64,000 nt of DNA from NCBI GenBank assembly GCA_021613375.1, contig CM038711.1, positions 20,979,694 through 21,043,693 of the forward strand. The letters are read 5' to 3'. The translations under genes and the position numbers were made by a program. Below the pieces are notes generated by a model that saw only the letters and a list, made by a program, of their open reading frames with translations, ran no database searches and was not told the DNA's origin. The DNA is from Megaleporinus macrocephalus. Taxonomy: Eukaryota > Chordata > Actinopteri > Characiformes > Anostomidae. Shown in pieces: positions 11,030 to 22,275 of the stretch (positions are counted from its first letter, which is position 1; each line of letters begins with the position of its first letter).

Positions 11030-12217
11030 TAGCTTGTTTACCAGTCTCTGCTTTTTTCCTCTTTGCGTAAATTGACTGGAAACAGATGGCGCCATATACT
11101 CTATGCTAAGAGACAGCTCCAAACAGGTAAGGAGTATAAAATATAAATATATAAATCATTTAGATATTATTTTTTGTAAGCCTGTATGACCCTTTTAGGC
11201 TGCATGATAAATGCAGTGGGATAAATAAAGGGTGAAATAATCATTCTTACAATCTACTATAATTCTGCAATACTGTTCTCTATGCTTCCCGTGTATTTTC
11301 AAACTACTCCATTGTTGTGCTTCTAGTTTCGTTTTATTATTAAAATCCATTTATTGATTCATTCACCAAGATGTAACTATTTTTTGTTGTCGATTATATT
11401 ATATTGCATTTAAATGGGTAGATTATTTAGTGTATTTCTCTAATATGAAAAATAGAAGTATACCAAAAACTGAAAAAGCTCTCATCATAAAGGTATTTCA
11501 GAAAAAAATTTTGTTGTTAATTGTCAATGTGTACTCCCACAGCAGTGTACTTATCTTACCTGATAATCTCTATTATTCCATAGAACAACTATCATGGACA
11601 TCGCTTTTCTTTCTTCTCATACATACTCCTCTCTTCTGCTATTACATTACTACTACTGCTTGTATAAATTGCTATGCTATGCATTAAAAAATCCAAACTC
11701 AAAATCTAGATTCTCAAACCTAAAATAAAGCTAAACTCATAGTGCGAAGTGTATTAAAGTGAAATGTATATGTACCATGTTCACAGGTGCTGTAAAAGGG
11801 CAGGTCATAGAAGAGTCTTAAAAACTGTCAGAGCTGGATGAGTAATTAATACTCGCCAATGTGTGCTATTACATTATTCCTCTTTACTACAGATTCTCAC
11901 AAGGACTCAAGACAGATAGATATGATTAGTGATGAAATTGCTGGTAGCTCCACAAAACTGACTAAAAGGCCAGAAACAACCTGAATGGGCCGCCAATCCA
12001 CCACAGGGCAGAAAATAATATAACTAATTGACAGTAATATGACTTTCTGCATTACATTGATAATGCACCTTTTGACCTGTAGTGTTTTTTTTTAGTATGC
12101 ACGGGGACAGACACACCGGGAGAAGAAAGAAATGTGTCTTCAGAATGATAAGAGTTAAAGAGAAAAGAGATCAAGACACCACTTTCTCCCACTCCCTCCC
12201 TCTGACAGTGTGTTAAA
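11030..12217. other. No gene seen
   Basis: AT-rich DNA after the gap. It does not resemble the 3' end of the coiled-coil genes. Short frames only. Confidence 0.45.
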
Positions 12218-12442
12218 GCAGGAAGCAACATAATCAGCGATGAGTGGAGGGCATACAAGGTTGGTTTGAGAGACTTGGGGTACAAACATTACACTGTAAA
12301 CCACAGTAGGCAGTTTGTGGATTTCCAGTCCGGTGGCCTTACACAACATACTAAAAGAGCTTGGGGGACTGTCAAAAGACACATTCATAGACTGAGAGGA
12401 AATCGCATCTTGCTAAAAGGACACCTCATGGTTCTTCAGTGA
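12218..12442 (+). pseudogene. Merlin / ISXO2-like transposase relic
   Basis: An uninterrupted 74-codon stretch reads as the C-terminal part of an ISXO2-like (Merlin superfamily) DDE transposase. Recognisable features in order are IISDEWRAY, with the aspartate in the usual catalytic context, GYKHYTVNHS, FVDFQSG, and RAWGTVKRHIHRLRGN. It stops at a TGA after HLMVLQ. The N-terminal half and any terminal repeats are not visible. The family assignment relies on this motif order and is fairly secure. The fragment cannot be functional on its own. Confidence 0.75.
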
Positions 12443-12930
12443 TCATCCTGGTTCGGCTCTCATCACCCGAATGGGCTACTTGGACGCTTGTTCAAAGATA
12501 TTCAAAAAACCTTTCTGGTCTGATTTTTTATTATTTACTTTCCAGTGCTCAGATTATCATTCAGTAAAGGATGATGTAATGTCTGAATTTCAATGTCAAT
12601 TGTCCTATGAACTTTTATAACTTTGATTGTGAAAGGTGTGTTTCAGCATGTATAAATGAAAATATTTGCTTATTTCTGTAGTTTATCTTGGTATTTCATG
12701 TAAGAAAATGAGTTAATTGTAAATGTTTGCAAATGAATAAATGGTGATGTGTTTTGTACTTTATAATAGGGATATGTTTTGGTGGTTATTTACATTGTAC
12801 CTGGCACTCATTACACACAAAAAACATCTGCTATGAAGAAAACACTCCAATTCTGTTCCACTGTATGAAAAACAGTTATTATTAGAAGAAACACTTAAAA
12901 ACAAATGAATGCACTATGACTGCATAGATT

Positions 12931-12956
12931 TATATATATATATATATATATATATA
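12931..12956. repeat. (TA)n microsatellite
   Basis: An uninterrupted run of alternating T and A. Confidence 0.9.
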
Positions 12957-13124
12957 CAACTATCCATTCTTTTAGAATTCTGGCCAGAATAACATGGGCT
13001 CCCATTCTTGTGCGCCTTTTCTAACTCTAACAATTTAGTTACATATGTAGTCTGAATTTTGAGCTCAGCCATCAACAACGATGTGTTTTTCATCTTTTCG
13101 GCTGCTGCAAATAACAGCATAATA

Positions 13125-14170
13125 ACTTATTAACAAATGGTGAAGTCTTCCTTTTGGCGTTTATAAGTATTAATAACTCAGTAACAAATGGTGATGTGGT
13201 TTACACTTTAGAATAAGGCACCCATTTGACAGTTTTAACTATTAATTACTCATTACTAAATGATGATTTGGTTTACACTTTAGAATAAGGCTCCCTTTTG
13301 GCAGTTATAAGTGTTAATAACTCAAATGTTGGTGTGGTTTATATTTTAGAATAAGGCTCCTTTTGGCAGTTATAAGTGTTAATAACTCAAATGTTGGTGT
13401 GGTTTATATTTTAGAATAAGGCTCCCTTTTGGCAGTTATAAGTGTTAATAGTTCATTAAAAAATGGTGATGTGGTTTACACTTTAGAATAAGGCTCCCTT
13501 TTGGCAGTTATAAGTGTTAATAACTCATTAATAAATGGTGATGTGATTTACACTTTACAAGAAGGCTCCCTTTTGGCAGTTATAAGTGTTAGTAACTCAG
13601 TAACAAATAATGATGTGGTTTACACTTTACCATAAGGCTCCCTTTTGGCAGTTATAAGTATTAATTACTCATTACTAAATGATGATGTGGTTTACACTTT
13701 AGAATAAGGCTCCCTTTTGGCAGTTATGAGTGTTAATAACTCAAATAAATATTGGTGTGGTTTATATTTTAGAATAAGGCTCACTTTTGGCAGTTATAGG
13801 TGTTAATAGCTCATTAAAAAATGGTGATGTGGTTTACACTTTAGAATAAGGCTCCCTTTTGGCAGTTATAAGTGTTAGTAACTCATTAATAAATAGTGAT
13901 GTGGTTTACACTTTAGAATAAGGCTCCCTTTTGGCAGTTATAGGTGTTAGTAACTCATTAATAAATGGTGATGTGATTTACACTTTACAAGAAGGCTCCC
14001 TTTTGGCAGTTATAAGTGTTAGTAACTCATTAATAAATGGTCATGTTGTTGACACTTTAGAATAAGGTTCCCTTTTGGCAGTTATAAGTGTTAATAACGC
14101 ATTAATAAATGGTCATGTGGTTGACACTTTACTATAAGGCTCCCTTTTGGCAGTTATAAGTGTTTATAAA
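13125..14170. repeat. ~72-bp satellite array, about 14 units
   Basis: Head-to-tail repeats of a unit of about 72 bases, marked by the words ggctcccttttggcagtt and gtggtttacacttt. Some units are shortened around the aataactcat segment. The words resemble terminal sequences of fish DNA transposons (acactttactataaggctccc), so the array may have grown inside such an element. Confidence 0.85.
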
Positions 14171-15729
14171 TGGTGGCTATAAATGTTGATACCTTATTAG
14201 CAAATGATAGGAGACCATTTGAGAAAATAAGAAACCTCAAACTTAACATGAAAGTCAAATCTGTGGATTAACAAATGCAAAACTGAAAACTACATACTGA
14301 TCTGGGAGCAGCAGTAATAACTTAAAATGATAGTCTAGGCAGGTCACAGATGTCTGGAAGTGGCCAGCAGTAAACCAGCCAAGAAAGTCAAACCTGGAAT
14401 GCTGTCCTAAAGAAGATGCTACTGGACCTCAAGGATCATAGTTGTGCCACCTTCATGTCCAGTGTGCTTTACTACCTAGAATGCTGTCCTGAAGAAGACC
14501 TTACAACATTAAATCAATACTTGTGAGAATCACATGAAAATATCATGGTAAAGAATGTTGCCATGAATGTAAACTTAGTAATTTAACATGTTGTTGCCCA
14601 CAACATTATCATGAATGACTAAATAACAGCTTGTTGGTGGTTACATTTTAAACTTGGTAATAAAATTGTTTAACTTGTTAACATGTTTGTGATAAAGCAG
14701 GCACGTTTAATGCTGACTAAATGTAGAAGACAAAGTAAGACAAACATCCCAGAGGTTTGACCCTATGAGGTTTAACACTATAGACGAATGGGGGATCACT
14801 ATTTGGCAAACAACCGGTTACTATTGCCCATTCTATTAATTATGTTATAACTGTTTATTTATGACTTTTAAGGGGTTTACAACCTAATTAATAATTATTT
14901 GTAAATGCATAAAGATAGTCTTATTATAAAGTGGTACCGATTTCTTCTAATAGTAAATAACATTATTTAAAATAAAAACTGTCATGAGAAGTTACACCTG
15001 ATGTTTACAAGCTTTGCTTCGAATCTTATGCAGCATAACTGAGAGAGAGGAGTCCAACCATCCAAAGCATTCTAGGATAATGGCTCATAAAATGGTGCTG
15101 AGGAATGGCACTTTGGCCATTTAGTGCCTTGAAAAGTGTACGTTAATCTATAATGAGCTGCTTCAGAAATACAGCAAGCCCAAAAGTCACAGCCGGTGCA
15201 AAATGAACACTGCAGATGTCCTTAAGCAAAATAAACAAATTCTAGTGCTGACTTTTTCTGTCAATGTAATTTCCCACTAAAAGGGCAAGACCTGTAAAAG
15301 CATCACGTTTGTGAAGCTGTGTGCTTAACAGCATTTTCAGTAAATCTCAAATTGGTCATCACATAGTACCCTCGTATACCTTAGCACTGAGGTCACTGAG
15401 TTATTGTACAATGTTAAGCTTGAAGTAATGTTAAGAATTTGGCTTTTCTGTTAATTAAAATTGTTGTTGAAGTAAGCAACAGTGAAAATATTTAACAACA
15501 TTATGTTTTGCAAATGTGCAGAACACCAGGTGTTTGATGATAAGGCGCGGAAAGACACCTGTTGCAAACATTTTATCGTTGCCTTATTAAAGTTAAAAGC
15601 ACAATATTATGATAAAGTACTGATTAATGTTTTTTTCATTTCATTTTATGTAACAGTGCCACTAAATAAAAGCTTGTTTTAGTGCAGTGTGCAGTATTTT
15701 AATAATATTTTACTTCATGTTTGGATTGA
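14171..15729. other. No gene seen
   Basis: AT-rich DNA. A short duplicated phrase (gaatgctgtcct followed by aagaaga) occurs at about 14,398 and 14,480. The end near 14,930 (attataaagtggtacc) resembles a DNA transposon end. Nothing is delimitable. Confidence 0.4.
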
Positions 15730-15779
15730 ATTACATTGAAATATTGAGACCAGCTATGTGCTCACTGGTCAGCAGCCTC

Positions 15780-15881
15780 AGTACTTAAAATGGCTTAAAG
15801 TACTAAAACTACTGACCAAGAAGAATTCTATGTTTGAATCTTTATATATTAAACCAGTAATATAGGTATAAAGTATATATA

Positions 15882-15915
<34 letters not shown>

Positions 15916-16469
15916 TGGTGCAAGGCATGAATTATGAGTGGGGGGGTTTGGAGGGGTTGTGACCCCTCTAATTAAGCCTTGACACCCCCAAAAAGGGGTA
16001 AAAGCAATATTTGGGTGTTGGTGGCGTGTCAAAACATTCACACACCTATAGTGGACTATTCCATTCCTTGTCAGTAATGATCCCTTTCTTCTGCCTGTCT
16101 TACTCCAATTATTGATCACGTGTCTTGCGAATTCACTAAGGTGAACAAGCTGCACAGGCCAAGGCTCTGTGTGTAAGTAGCTGCTGTCTAGCTTTGTTAA
16201 ATGCACTTTATCACCTTAAGTAAATCATTCACATGAAGATGTTAGATTAGATTGTTCCAATTTAACATTCCACCTTAAACACTGCTGTGGCAACATACGC
16301 TTCAGGCTGAAGATGTGCTTTTTAGGCACTTTGAACTGATTGTCTTCAGCTTTTAAGGTGGAACAGAACATTGGAATAGGAATTCAGGTTTAATTTTATA
16401 TGGACTGTTTATAGTGTCTGCACAACATGAGAAGAAATGTATCAAACTCATAATAAACTTTAGAAAAAA
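15780..16469 (-). repeat. Old repeat, copy 1, part a (inverted copy of 33,175-33,870)
   Basis: On the minus strand this matches 33,270-33,870, including the open segment that reads MHLTKLDSSYLHTEPW in both copies. That segment looks like a short repeat-borne frame and not like a gene. The repeat is interrupted at 16,469/16,470 by a 3.6-kb insertion and resumes at 20,111. A (taa)n run lies near 15,885-15,912. Confidence 0.8.
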
Positions 16470-16689
16470 CTAGAGAGGAGAAGTTCATGAACGAACTTCG
16501 AAGTTGGCTTGAAATCGCTCGCTGATAGTAGTGTGTGTGATGTGTAGCGTGTGTGTGGTGTCTATGTTTGGTGAAGGTGTGTTTTGTAATCAGTGTGTGT
16601 TTGTGTAGTTTGTGTGTGTGTGGTGTCTGTGTGTAGTGAAGTTGTATTTTCTATTCAGTGTTTTAGTGTGAGTGTGAGTAATGTGAATT

Positions 16690-17880
16690 TCTAGAATTCC
16701 ACCTTATATTTCTACAAGTCCATCTTAAATTCCTATAACTACACCTTAAATTTCTACAGGTCCACCTTAAAGTCCAACTTAAATACCTAGTAATCCACCT
16801 TAAATATTTAGTACTCCACATTCAATTTCCACAAGTCCACCTTAAATTCTTTTAATTCCAGCTTAAAGTCCTATAACACCACCTTAAATTTATATAACTC
16901 CACCTTAAATTTCTACAAGTCGACCTTAAATTCCTATAACTCCACCTTAAATTTCCACTATTCCACCTTAAATTTTTAAAATTCCACCTTAAATTCCTAT
17001 AAGTCCACCTTAAATTTATATAACTCCACCTTTAATTCCTATAATTACAACTTAAATTCCTATAACGCCACCTTAAATTTCATAAAGTCCACCTTAAATT
17101 CCTATAACTCCACCTTAAATTTCCACAAGTCCACCTTAAATTCCTTTAACTCCACCTTAAAATCCTATAACGCAACCTTAAATTCATATAACTCCACCTT
17201 AAATTTCTACAAGTCGACCTTAAATTCCTATAACTCCACCTTAAATTTCCACTGGTCCACCTTAAATTTCTACAAGTCCACCTTACATTTCTATAACTCC
17301 ACCTTTAATTCCTGTAATTCCAACTTAAATTCCTATAACTCCACCTTAAATTTCTTAAAGTCCACCTTTAATTCCTATAACTCTATCTTAAATTTCTACA
17401 ATTCCACCTTAAATTCCTATAACTCCACCTTAAAGTTCCACAAGTCCACCTTAAATTGCTTTAATTCAACCTTAAAGTCCTATAACGCCACCTTAAATTC
17501 ATATAACTCCACCTTAAATTTCTACAAGTCCACCTTAAATTTCTTTAACTCCACCTTTAAGTCCTTTAATTCCACCTTAAATTCCTATAACTCCACCTTA
17601 AATTCCAATAATTCCACCTTAATTTTCTACAAGTCCACCTTAAATTCGTATATCTCCACCTTAATTTGCTATAATTCCACCTTAAATTCCTATAACTCCA
17701 CCTTAAATTCCAATAACTCCACCTTAAATTTCCACCGGTCCACCTTAAATTTCTACAATTCCACCTTAAATTCCTATTAATCCACCATAAATTTCTATAA
17801 CTCCACCTTTAATTCCAATAAATCCACCATAAATTTCTATAACTCCACCTTAAATTCCTATAACTCCACCTTAAATTCCA
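16690..17880. repeat. 21-bp minisatellite inside the insertion
   Basis: More than 50 head-to-tail units of about 21 bases, each carrying tccaccttaaatt followed by a variable six- to eight-base end (cctataac, tctacaag or tccacaag). Two end types often alternate, giving a hint of a 42-bp higher-order unit. Confidence 0.9.
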
Positions 17881-18130
17881 CCTTAAAAGCATTGTGAGTG
17901 CTGTTATAGTTGTGTTTTAGTGTATGTGTGAGTACTGTGAATTTCTGTAGTTCCACCTTAAAAGCATTGTGAGTGCTGATATTGTTGTCTTTTAGTGTGA
18001 GTGTGTGTGAATTTCTGTAGTTCCACCTTAAAAGCATTGTGAGTGCTGTTATAGTTGTGTTTTAGTGTGAGTGTGTGTGAATTTCTGTAGTTCCACCTTA
18101 AAAGCATTGTGAGTGCTGTTATTGTTGTGT

Positions 18131-18192
<62 letters not shown>

Positions 18193-18300
18193 TTCTGTAG
18201 TTCCACCTTAAAAGCATTGTGAGTGCTGACATTATTGTGTTTTAGTGTGAGGGTGTGTGAATTTCTGTAGTTCCACCTTAAAAGCATTATGAGTGCTGTG
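17881..18300. repeat. ~70-bp repeat block with (GT)n
   Basis: About six units of ccttaaaagcattgtgagtg, then gttgtgttttagtgtg and a run ending gaatttctgtagttcca. One unit contains an expanded (GT)n tract at about 18,138-18,189. The unit starts with the ccttaaa word of the adjacent 21-bp repeat, so the two arrays are related. Confidence 0.85.
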
Positions 18301-18455
18301 TGTGAGCGTGCGTGTGTGTGTTTATTGTGTAGTGTGTATGTTGTGTGTGTGCATTGTGTAGTGTCTGGTGTTCATTGTGTGTGTTGTGTAGGGTGTGTAT
18401 GTTGTGTAGTGTCTATGGTGTGTAGGGTGTGTGTGTAGTGTGTATGTTGTGCAGG
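18300..18455. repeat. TG-rich minisatellite, left part
   Basis: Units of gtgtagggtgtgtatgttgt type. The array resumes at about 19,300 after a transposon fragment. Confidence 0.8.
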
Positions 18456-18679
18456 TAGGGCTGGGCGATATGGGAAAAAATCTTATCACGATACTTTTTT
18501 TCATATCAGTCGATATTGATATATATCTTGATATAAATCAAGTAAGATATGAAGATATCAAAATTTACATTTTTTCTTAAATTGTTTTTATCCTCTAATT
18601 TATTTTCAGACAAATGTACTATAGAATGTACATTACACAACTGTATTAAACACGCACACACACACACACACACACACAT

Positions 18680-18722
<43 letters not shown>

Positions 18723-19300
18723 GGGCAGTATTAGTATGAACAGTATTCACACACAGACAATGTGTTAAGCAGGCTGTTGCTGGCCCTTTAAATTCAGGCT
18801 GAGGAAAGGATTCGTTTTTCGGTAGAAAATAAAGTTTCCTTCCTCGGGATTTTGGTTATAAAGTAAACTTTGCCTCAGCGTTCTCACTCAAACTCCTACA
18901 GTATATATATTTATCTTTATCTTTTTTAAGCATGGATTGATCCGGAGCGTGAGCTGCAGCTACAAACAATCGCTCGCGTGTATCTAAAGTTGTGGGAGTG
19001 TTTCAAACAGAAACACAACATTGTGGTGCTCTGTCAGCTCTGCACAACACAACTGTACAGCTCCTACACACGAGTACTTGAAGCTCAAACACCCCGTAGC
19101 GCTTTGTCAATACAGCAGCAGGACAGCACCTGTTTACCTGTTTATCTTATCTTAGCAGATTATTTTAAGATTATTAACACGTGTAACATGTTTCTTTCAG
19201 TAGTAGTTAACGTTTTCAGTCATTGTTTTTTCTTATTTTATTCTCTTTGCTCGACTGTGACACCTGCAGTAACTTATTACTAACACGATGGTTAAGGTGC
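18456..19300 (+). mobile_element. hAT-type fragment inserted in the TG-rich array
   Basis: Starts with TAGGGCTGGGCGATAT, a terminus typical of fish hAT elements, followed by short words built on gatat. A BED-zinc-finger-like coding remnant lies at about 18,980-19,110: LWECFKQKHNIVV, then CQLC, with the downstream histidine region shifted out of frame. The 3' terminal repeat was not found. The segment splits the TG-rich minisatellite into two blocks, so it arrived after the array formed. It includes a (CA)n(CATA)n(TA)n microsatellite at 18,652-18,722. Confidence 0.6.
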
Positions 19301-19790
19301 TTGTATAGGGTGTGTATGTTGTGTAGTGTGTATGTTGTGTAGGGTGTGTGTGTAGTGTGTATGTTGTGTAGGGTGTGTGTATAGTGTGTATGTTGTGTAG
19401 GGTGTGTGTTGTGTAATGTGTGTGGTGTAGTCTGTGTTGTGTAGGGTGTGTATGTTGTGTAGTGTCTGTGTTGGGTAGGGTGTGTATGTTGTGTAGTGTG
19501 TATGTTGTGTAGGGTGTGTGTGTAGTGTCTATGTTGTGTAGGGTGTGTGTGTAGTGTGTATGTTGTGTAGGGTGTGTGTTGTGTAGTGTCTATGTTGTGT
19601 AGGGTGTGTATGTTGTGTAGTGTCTATGTTGTGTAGGGTGTGTGTGTGGTGTAGTCTGTCGTGTGTAGAGTGTGTACATTGTGTAGTGTGTATATTATGT
19701 AGGGAGTGTGTGGTGGGTAGTGTGTATGTTTTGTAGTGTGTGTGTGTTGTGCAGTGTGTGTGTGTGAGTGTGCGTGTGTGAGTTTGTGTA
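19300..19790. repeat. TG-rich minisatellite, right part
   Basis: Repeats of gtgtagggtgtgtatgttgt and shortened variants, continuing the array interrupted at 18,456. Confidence 0.85.
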
Positions 19791-20110
19791 CTGTTTAATG
19801 AGTGTCTATGTGAAAGATGTTCATTGTGACATCACTGCTGGCAGTTAAATTTGAATTCTCTCAACATTCCGCCATTCATTCCTATGGGGCCAAAATTCCC
19901 TGTTTGAACGCCGTTTTTCGAAAGACTGCAAGTCGGATCGCTTAGAAAAGCACAAGCATAAATCTGCGCTATAGGATCTACGATCCTGCCGAAGTTTGTG
20001 GTTCTAGCTTGAAAACTGTGGGACAAGTTAGTGATTATATTTTGCGAATAGAATAATAATAAGAAGAAGATTATGAAGAACAGTAAGTTGGCTCTTTCAA
20101 GCCAACTTAT

Positions 20111-20205
20111 TAATGCCTAGTTTTACAGTAAAACTGATGACAGAGGAAGAGTTGCTGTATTTATACAATATTTAAACCACATTTAAAGTGTCATACTGGT
20201 TTAAA
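20111..20205 (-). repeat. Old repeat, copy 1, part b
   Basis: Continuation of the repeat broken at 16,469. It is the reverse of 33,180-33,269 (taatgcctagttttacag against ctgcaaaactaggcatta). Confidence 0.85.
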
Positions 20206-20550
20206 CACAGTAATGAGTAAGTGAGTGAGTAATTGATTGAATGACTGATTGTGTAAGGGAATGAGTGAGTGAGTGAATGAGTGATTGAGTGAATTAAGGA
20301 GTGAGTGAATGAGAGAGTGAGTGTGTAAGGGAATGAGTGACAGTGGTTGACTGTAAGGCAAAAAGTAAATGAGTAAGGGAGTAAGGGAATGATGAGCGAG
20401 TAAGGAAATAAATGAGTGACTTAGTGAATGAGCAAGGGATTAAGGGAATGAGTAAGTGAGTGAGTAAGGGAATGAGTGAGTGAGTGAGTGAGTGAGTAAG
20501 GGAATGAGTGAGTGAGTGAGTGAGTAAGGGAATGAGTGAGTGTTTTTACC
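20206..20550. repeat. (GTGAGTGAGTAAGGGAATGA)-type tandem repeat
   Basis: Degenerate tandem repeats of gagtgagtaagggaatgag. The reverse form ends the other palindrome arm (23,770-23,830) and forms a larger array at 31,910-32,590. Confidence 0.85.
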
Positions 20551-20789
20551 TGTTCTATCTGGTATTGTAGGTCATGTTTAAGGGGTTATTTTATTCTTCT
20601 CTATTTTCTTCTGTATTAAAAACAGTAATGTTTGTGTAGTATTTTTTAAATACATCTTTTATCACATTTAAACTTTAAATTTTCACAATATGATTAAATG
20701 TCATTTCCTGATTATTAAAGACATCTTTCTTATCAAATCAACATTTATTTACAAAACACGTGTTTACAAAAGATCTGCTGAAGCGTCCT

Positions 20790-20905
20790 GTTTATTTTAT
20801 ATTGTTTATTTATTTGTGTGTGTGTGTGTCTGCGTTCAGGCACACAGCTGGAAACTTTCTAGCCGAGGCGCTCTAGCCGAGCAATACTAGTGCTCTAGGC
20901 GAGCG
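20790..20905 (-). terminator. 3' processing region of the minus coiled-coil gene
   Basis: Minus-strand AATAAA signals lie at 20,805-20,810, 20,809-20,814 and 20,791-20,796. Between stop and signals are two mini-hairpin motifs of the form GCTC-N5-GAGC, at 20,892-20,904 and 20,870-20,882, each with CTAG at its centre. A CA/TG run separates them from the poly(A) signals. Confidence 0.7.
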
Positions 20906-20941
20906 ACCCTCTCAACACATTCCTGTCTTCTGGGTTTTGCC

Positions 20942-21787
20942 CTAGTTCCTCCTAAACAGAGCACACAGTCTGCTCCAGAAGGTCTTCCTCTCTTTCTGCA
21001 ACTCTTTTAATCTCTTCTCCTCTGCCTTTTTCTCCTTTTTCAGCTCCTTCTTCTTCTTCTTCTCCTGCTTCTTCCTCTCTTTCAGTTCTTTCTTATCTAA
21101 TTGCTTCTGGTCCAGGTCGCTCATAGTATTGAGGCTGGCCTGGAGGAGCTCCTGTTGCCTCTGCATCATTTCCTCCTTTTCAGCCTCCCACTTCTCTTTT
21201 TCCCGCAGGAGCTCCGCCTCGAGATAGAGCACCGTGTCATTCAGCAGACAGACTGTGTACTCCAGGTTTATGTTCTTAATTGCCAAATCTTCCATTTCTT
21301 CTGTTAGCTTCTGCTTTTCTTCTCTCAGCAGCTCTCCCTGTTCTAACAGACACATATCTGCGCTGTACAGCTCCTCTCTCAGTACGGTGTTCTCCTTCTC
21401 TAGGTCAGTGCAGACCAACTCATTCTCTGGCCATGCTGCTCTCATTTCCTCTATCTGAGTCAGCATGTAGAGGTGCTCTGCCTCCATAGCCTGCCTCTCC
21501 TGTTCATGAACGGCCTCGACCCGCCGACTCTCCTCCTGCAGAGATGCTTCCAGCTGCTCTCTCTGCGCTCGGTTAGCGGCCTCGAGCTGCTCTCTCTTCA
21601 TTTGTTGAAGTGCCAGGACTTTTTCACGCTGCTCTTTAAACATGCAGTCGATTTCTTCACGGGAGAAGTCCAGCAGCTCGTCCAGCTGTTTCTGGGCTTC
21701 CCCGCATGTTTCCTGCATGTCATTAGATGTTTTCTGCTGCAGCTTCTCCACGGCAGTTCTTAGATTTTCTATAGAATTCAGTTCCAT
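20942..21787 (-). CDS. Intronless coiled-coil protein, 281 aa, copy 1 (intact)
   Basis: Complete single-exon gene of unknown function. Residues about 10-110 form a long Glu/Gln/Arg-rich helix with an internal duplication (REQLEA occurs twice, 11 residues apart). Residues about 120-205 form a second predicted coil. Residues about 230-268 are a Lys/Glu-rich charged helix, and the last 13 residues (TFWSRLCALFRRN) are amphipathic and basic, possibly a membrane- or partner-binding tail. There is no signal peptide and no zinc finger. The start is the first ATG after the TATA box, with good A-rich context. It differs from the plus copy at about 31 residues, clustered in 110-225. Pipelines might call it trichohyalin- or golgin-like, but that would reflect composition only. 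Intact frame, conserved promoter and poly(A) signals argue for a real gene. Confidence 0.85.
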   Translation of the reverse strand: MELNSIENLRTAVEKLQQKTSNDMQETCGEAQKQLDELLDFSREEIDCMFKEQREKVLALQQMKREQLEAANRAQREQLEASLQEESRRVEAVHEQERQAMEAEHLYMLTQIEEMRAAWPENELVCTDLEKENTVLREELYSADMCLLEQGELLREEKQKLTEEMEDLAIKNINLEYTVCLLNDTVLYLEAELLREKEKWEAEKEEMMQRQQELLQASLNTMSDLDQKQLDKKELKERKKQEKKKKKELKKEKKAEEKRLKELQKERKTFWSRLCALFRRN

Positions 21788-21864
21788 TTTTTCGTACTAA
21801 GATCAACTAGAGCAAATCCACGTGCTGTCAGTTCCCAGGAGACAATGAATACCGACGAGGTTTG

Positions 21865-21975
21865 CACCTCTATTTATAAACTTTCACCGCGTCCGTAAAT
21901 GCGTTATATGCCCATATATGGAGATGATGACGTCACAGAAAGTAGAGTTCTATAAAAGAGGTGAGTCAGAAAAAA
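21865..21975 (-). promoter_or_regulatory. Promoter of minus coiled-coil gene: TATA, CArG, CRE, AP-1-like
   Basis: Read toward the gene: an AP-1-like TGACTCA (about 21,962-21,968), a perfect CRE TGACGTCA (21,928-21,935), a perfect CArG box CCATATATGG (21,912-21,921) and TATAAATA (reverse of 21,871-21,878), about 85 bases before the ATG. CRE, CArG and TATA together are the layout of signal-responsive immediate-early promoters such as FOS. CACGTG E-box words lie on both sides (near 21,820 and 21,978). Sites are seen; regulation is inferred. Confidence 0.65.
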
Positions 21976-21984
21976 ACACGTGCG

Positions 21985-22275
21985 ATTCCAGTCAGTGCAC
22001 TACGGGGCTTATAGGAGCGTCTATGTAGTTCATTTTGTGCAGAAAGTTTGATAATAAAACAAAATGCATAACGAAACTGTTAATCACATAAATGTGACAC
22101 GTAAAAGACGCAGTTTTGAATAATAAGAAGTGAATAAAGTTATTTATTATTAAAAGACAGACGATGCAGTTTCTCCGTCGAACACTAGGTGTAACAGCGC
22201 GGTCCCTGTTCACTTTCAGTCACTTTTGCTTCCACTTACTGCTCACTTTACTACTAATAATAACAATATCAAGAA
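21985..22275. promoter_or_regulatory. Conserved upstream / spacer sequence between the divergent genes
   Basis: About 270 bases that recur upstream of copies 4 (9,690-10,010) and 5 (42,535-42,850). Conservation across copies includes gacggagaaactgc and an interferon-response-like ctgaaagtgaac (reverse strand here, about 22,207-22,218). It could hold upstream regulatory sites or a non-coding 5' exon. The + gene lacks its own copy of this part. Confidence 0.45.

Larger units (their letters stand above)
16470..20110 (-). mobile_element. Helitron/Helentron-like non-autonomous insertion
   Basis: Comparison with the uninterrupted copy at 33,269/33,270 defines the insertion to the base: six A, then the insert, then taatgcc, with no target-site duplication. 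On the minus strand the 3' end is CTAG. About six bases upstream of it is a hairpin with a 7-bp stem (GAAGTTC / GAACTTC, 16,480-16,499). The 5' terminal word AAGTTGGCTTGAAA (reverse of 20,095-20,108) recurs inverted but subterminally at 16,501-16,514, and the 5' end forms its own 9-bp-stem hairpin (20,085-20,108). CTRR end, hairpin, insertion between A and T, asymmetric terminal inverted repeats and internal tandem repeats fit Helitron2/Helentron-type elements. The 5' end is not TC, so the subtype is uncertain. No Rep/helicase is encoded. Confidence 0.7.

Noticed and set aside
10004..11122. Long open frames across the N run on both strands
   Set aside because: They are open only because N codons cannot be stops. 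No real coding sequence is seen.
15778..16206. 142-codon minus frame sharing MHLTKLDSSYLHTEPW with 33,533
   Set aside because: Shared because both lie in the same old repeat. The frames diverge after a short stretch and show no domain.
13125..18300. CRISPR-like regular repeats
   Set aside because: Units are contiguous with no unique spacers, and the genome is eukaryotic.
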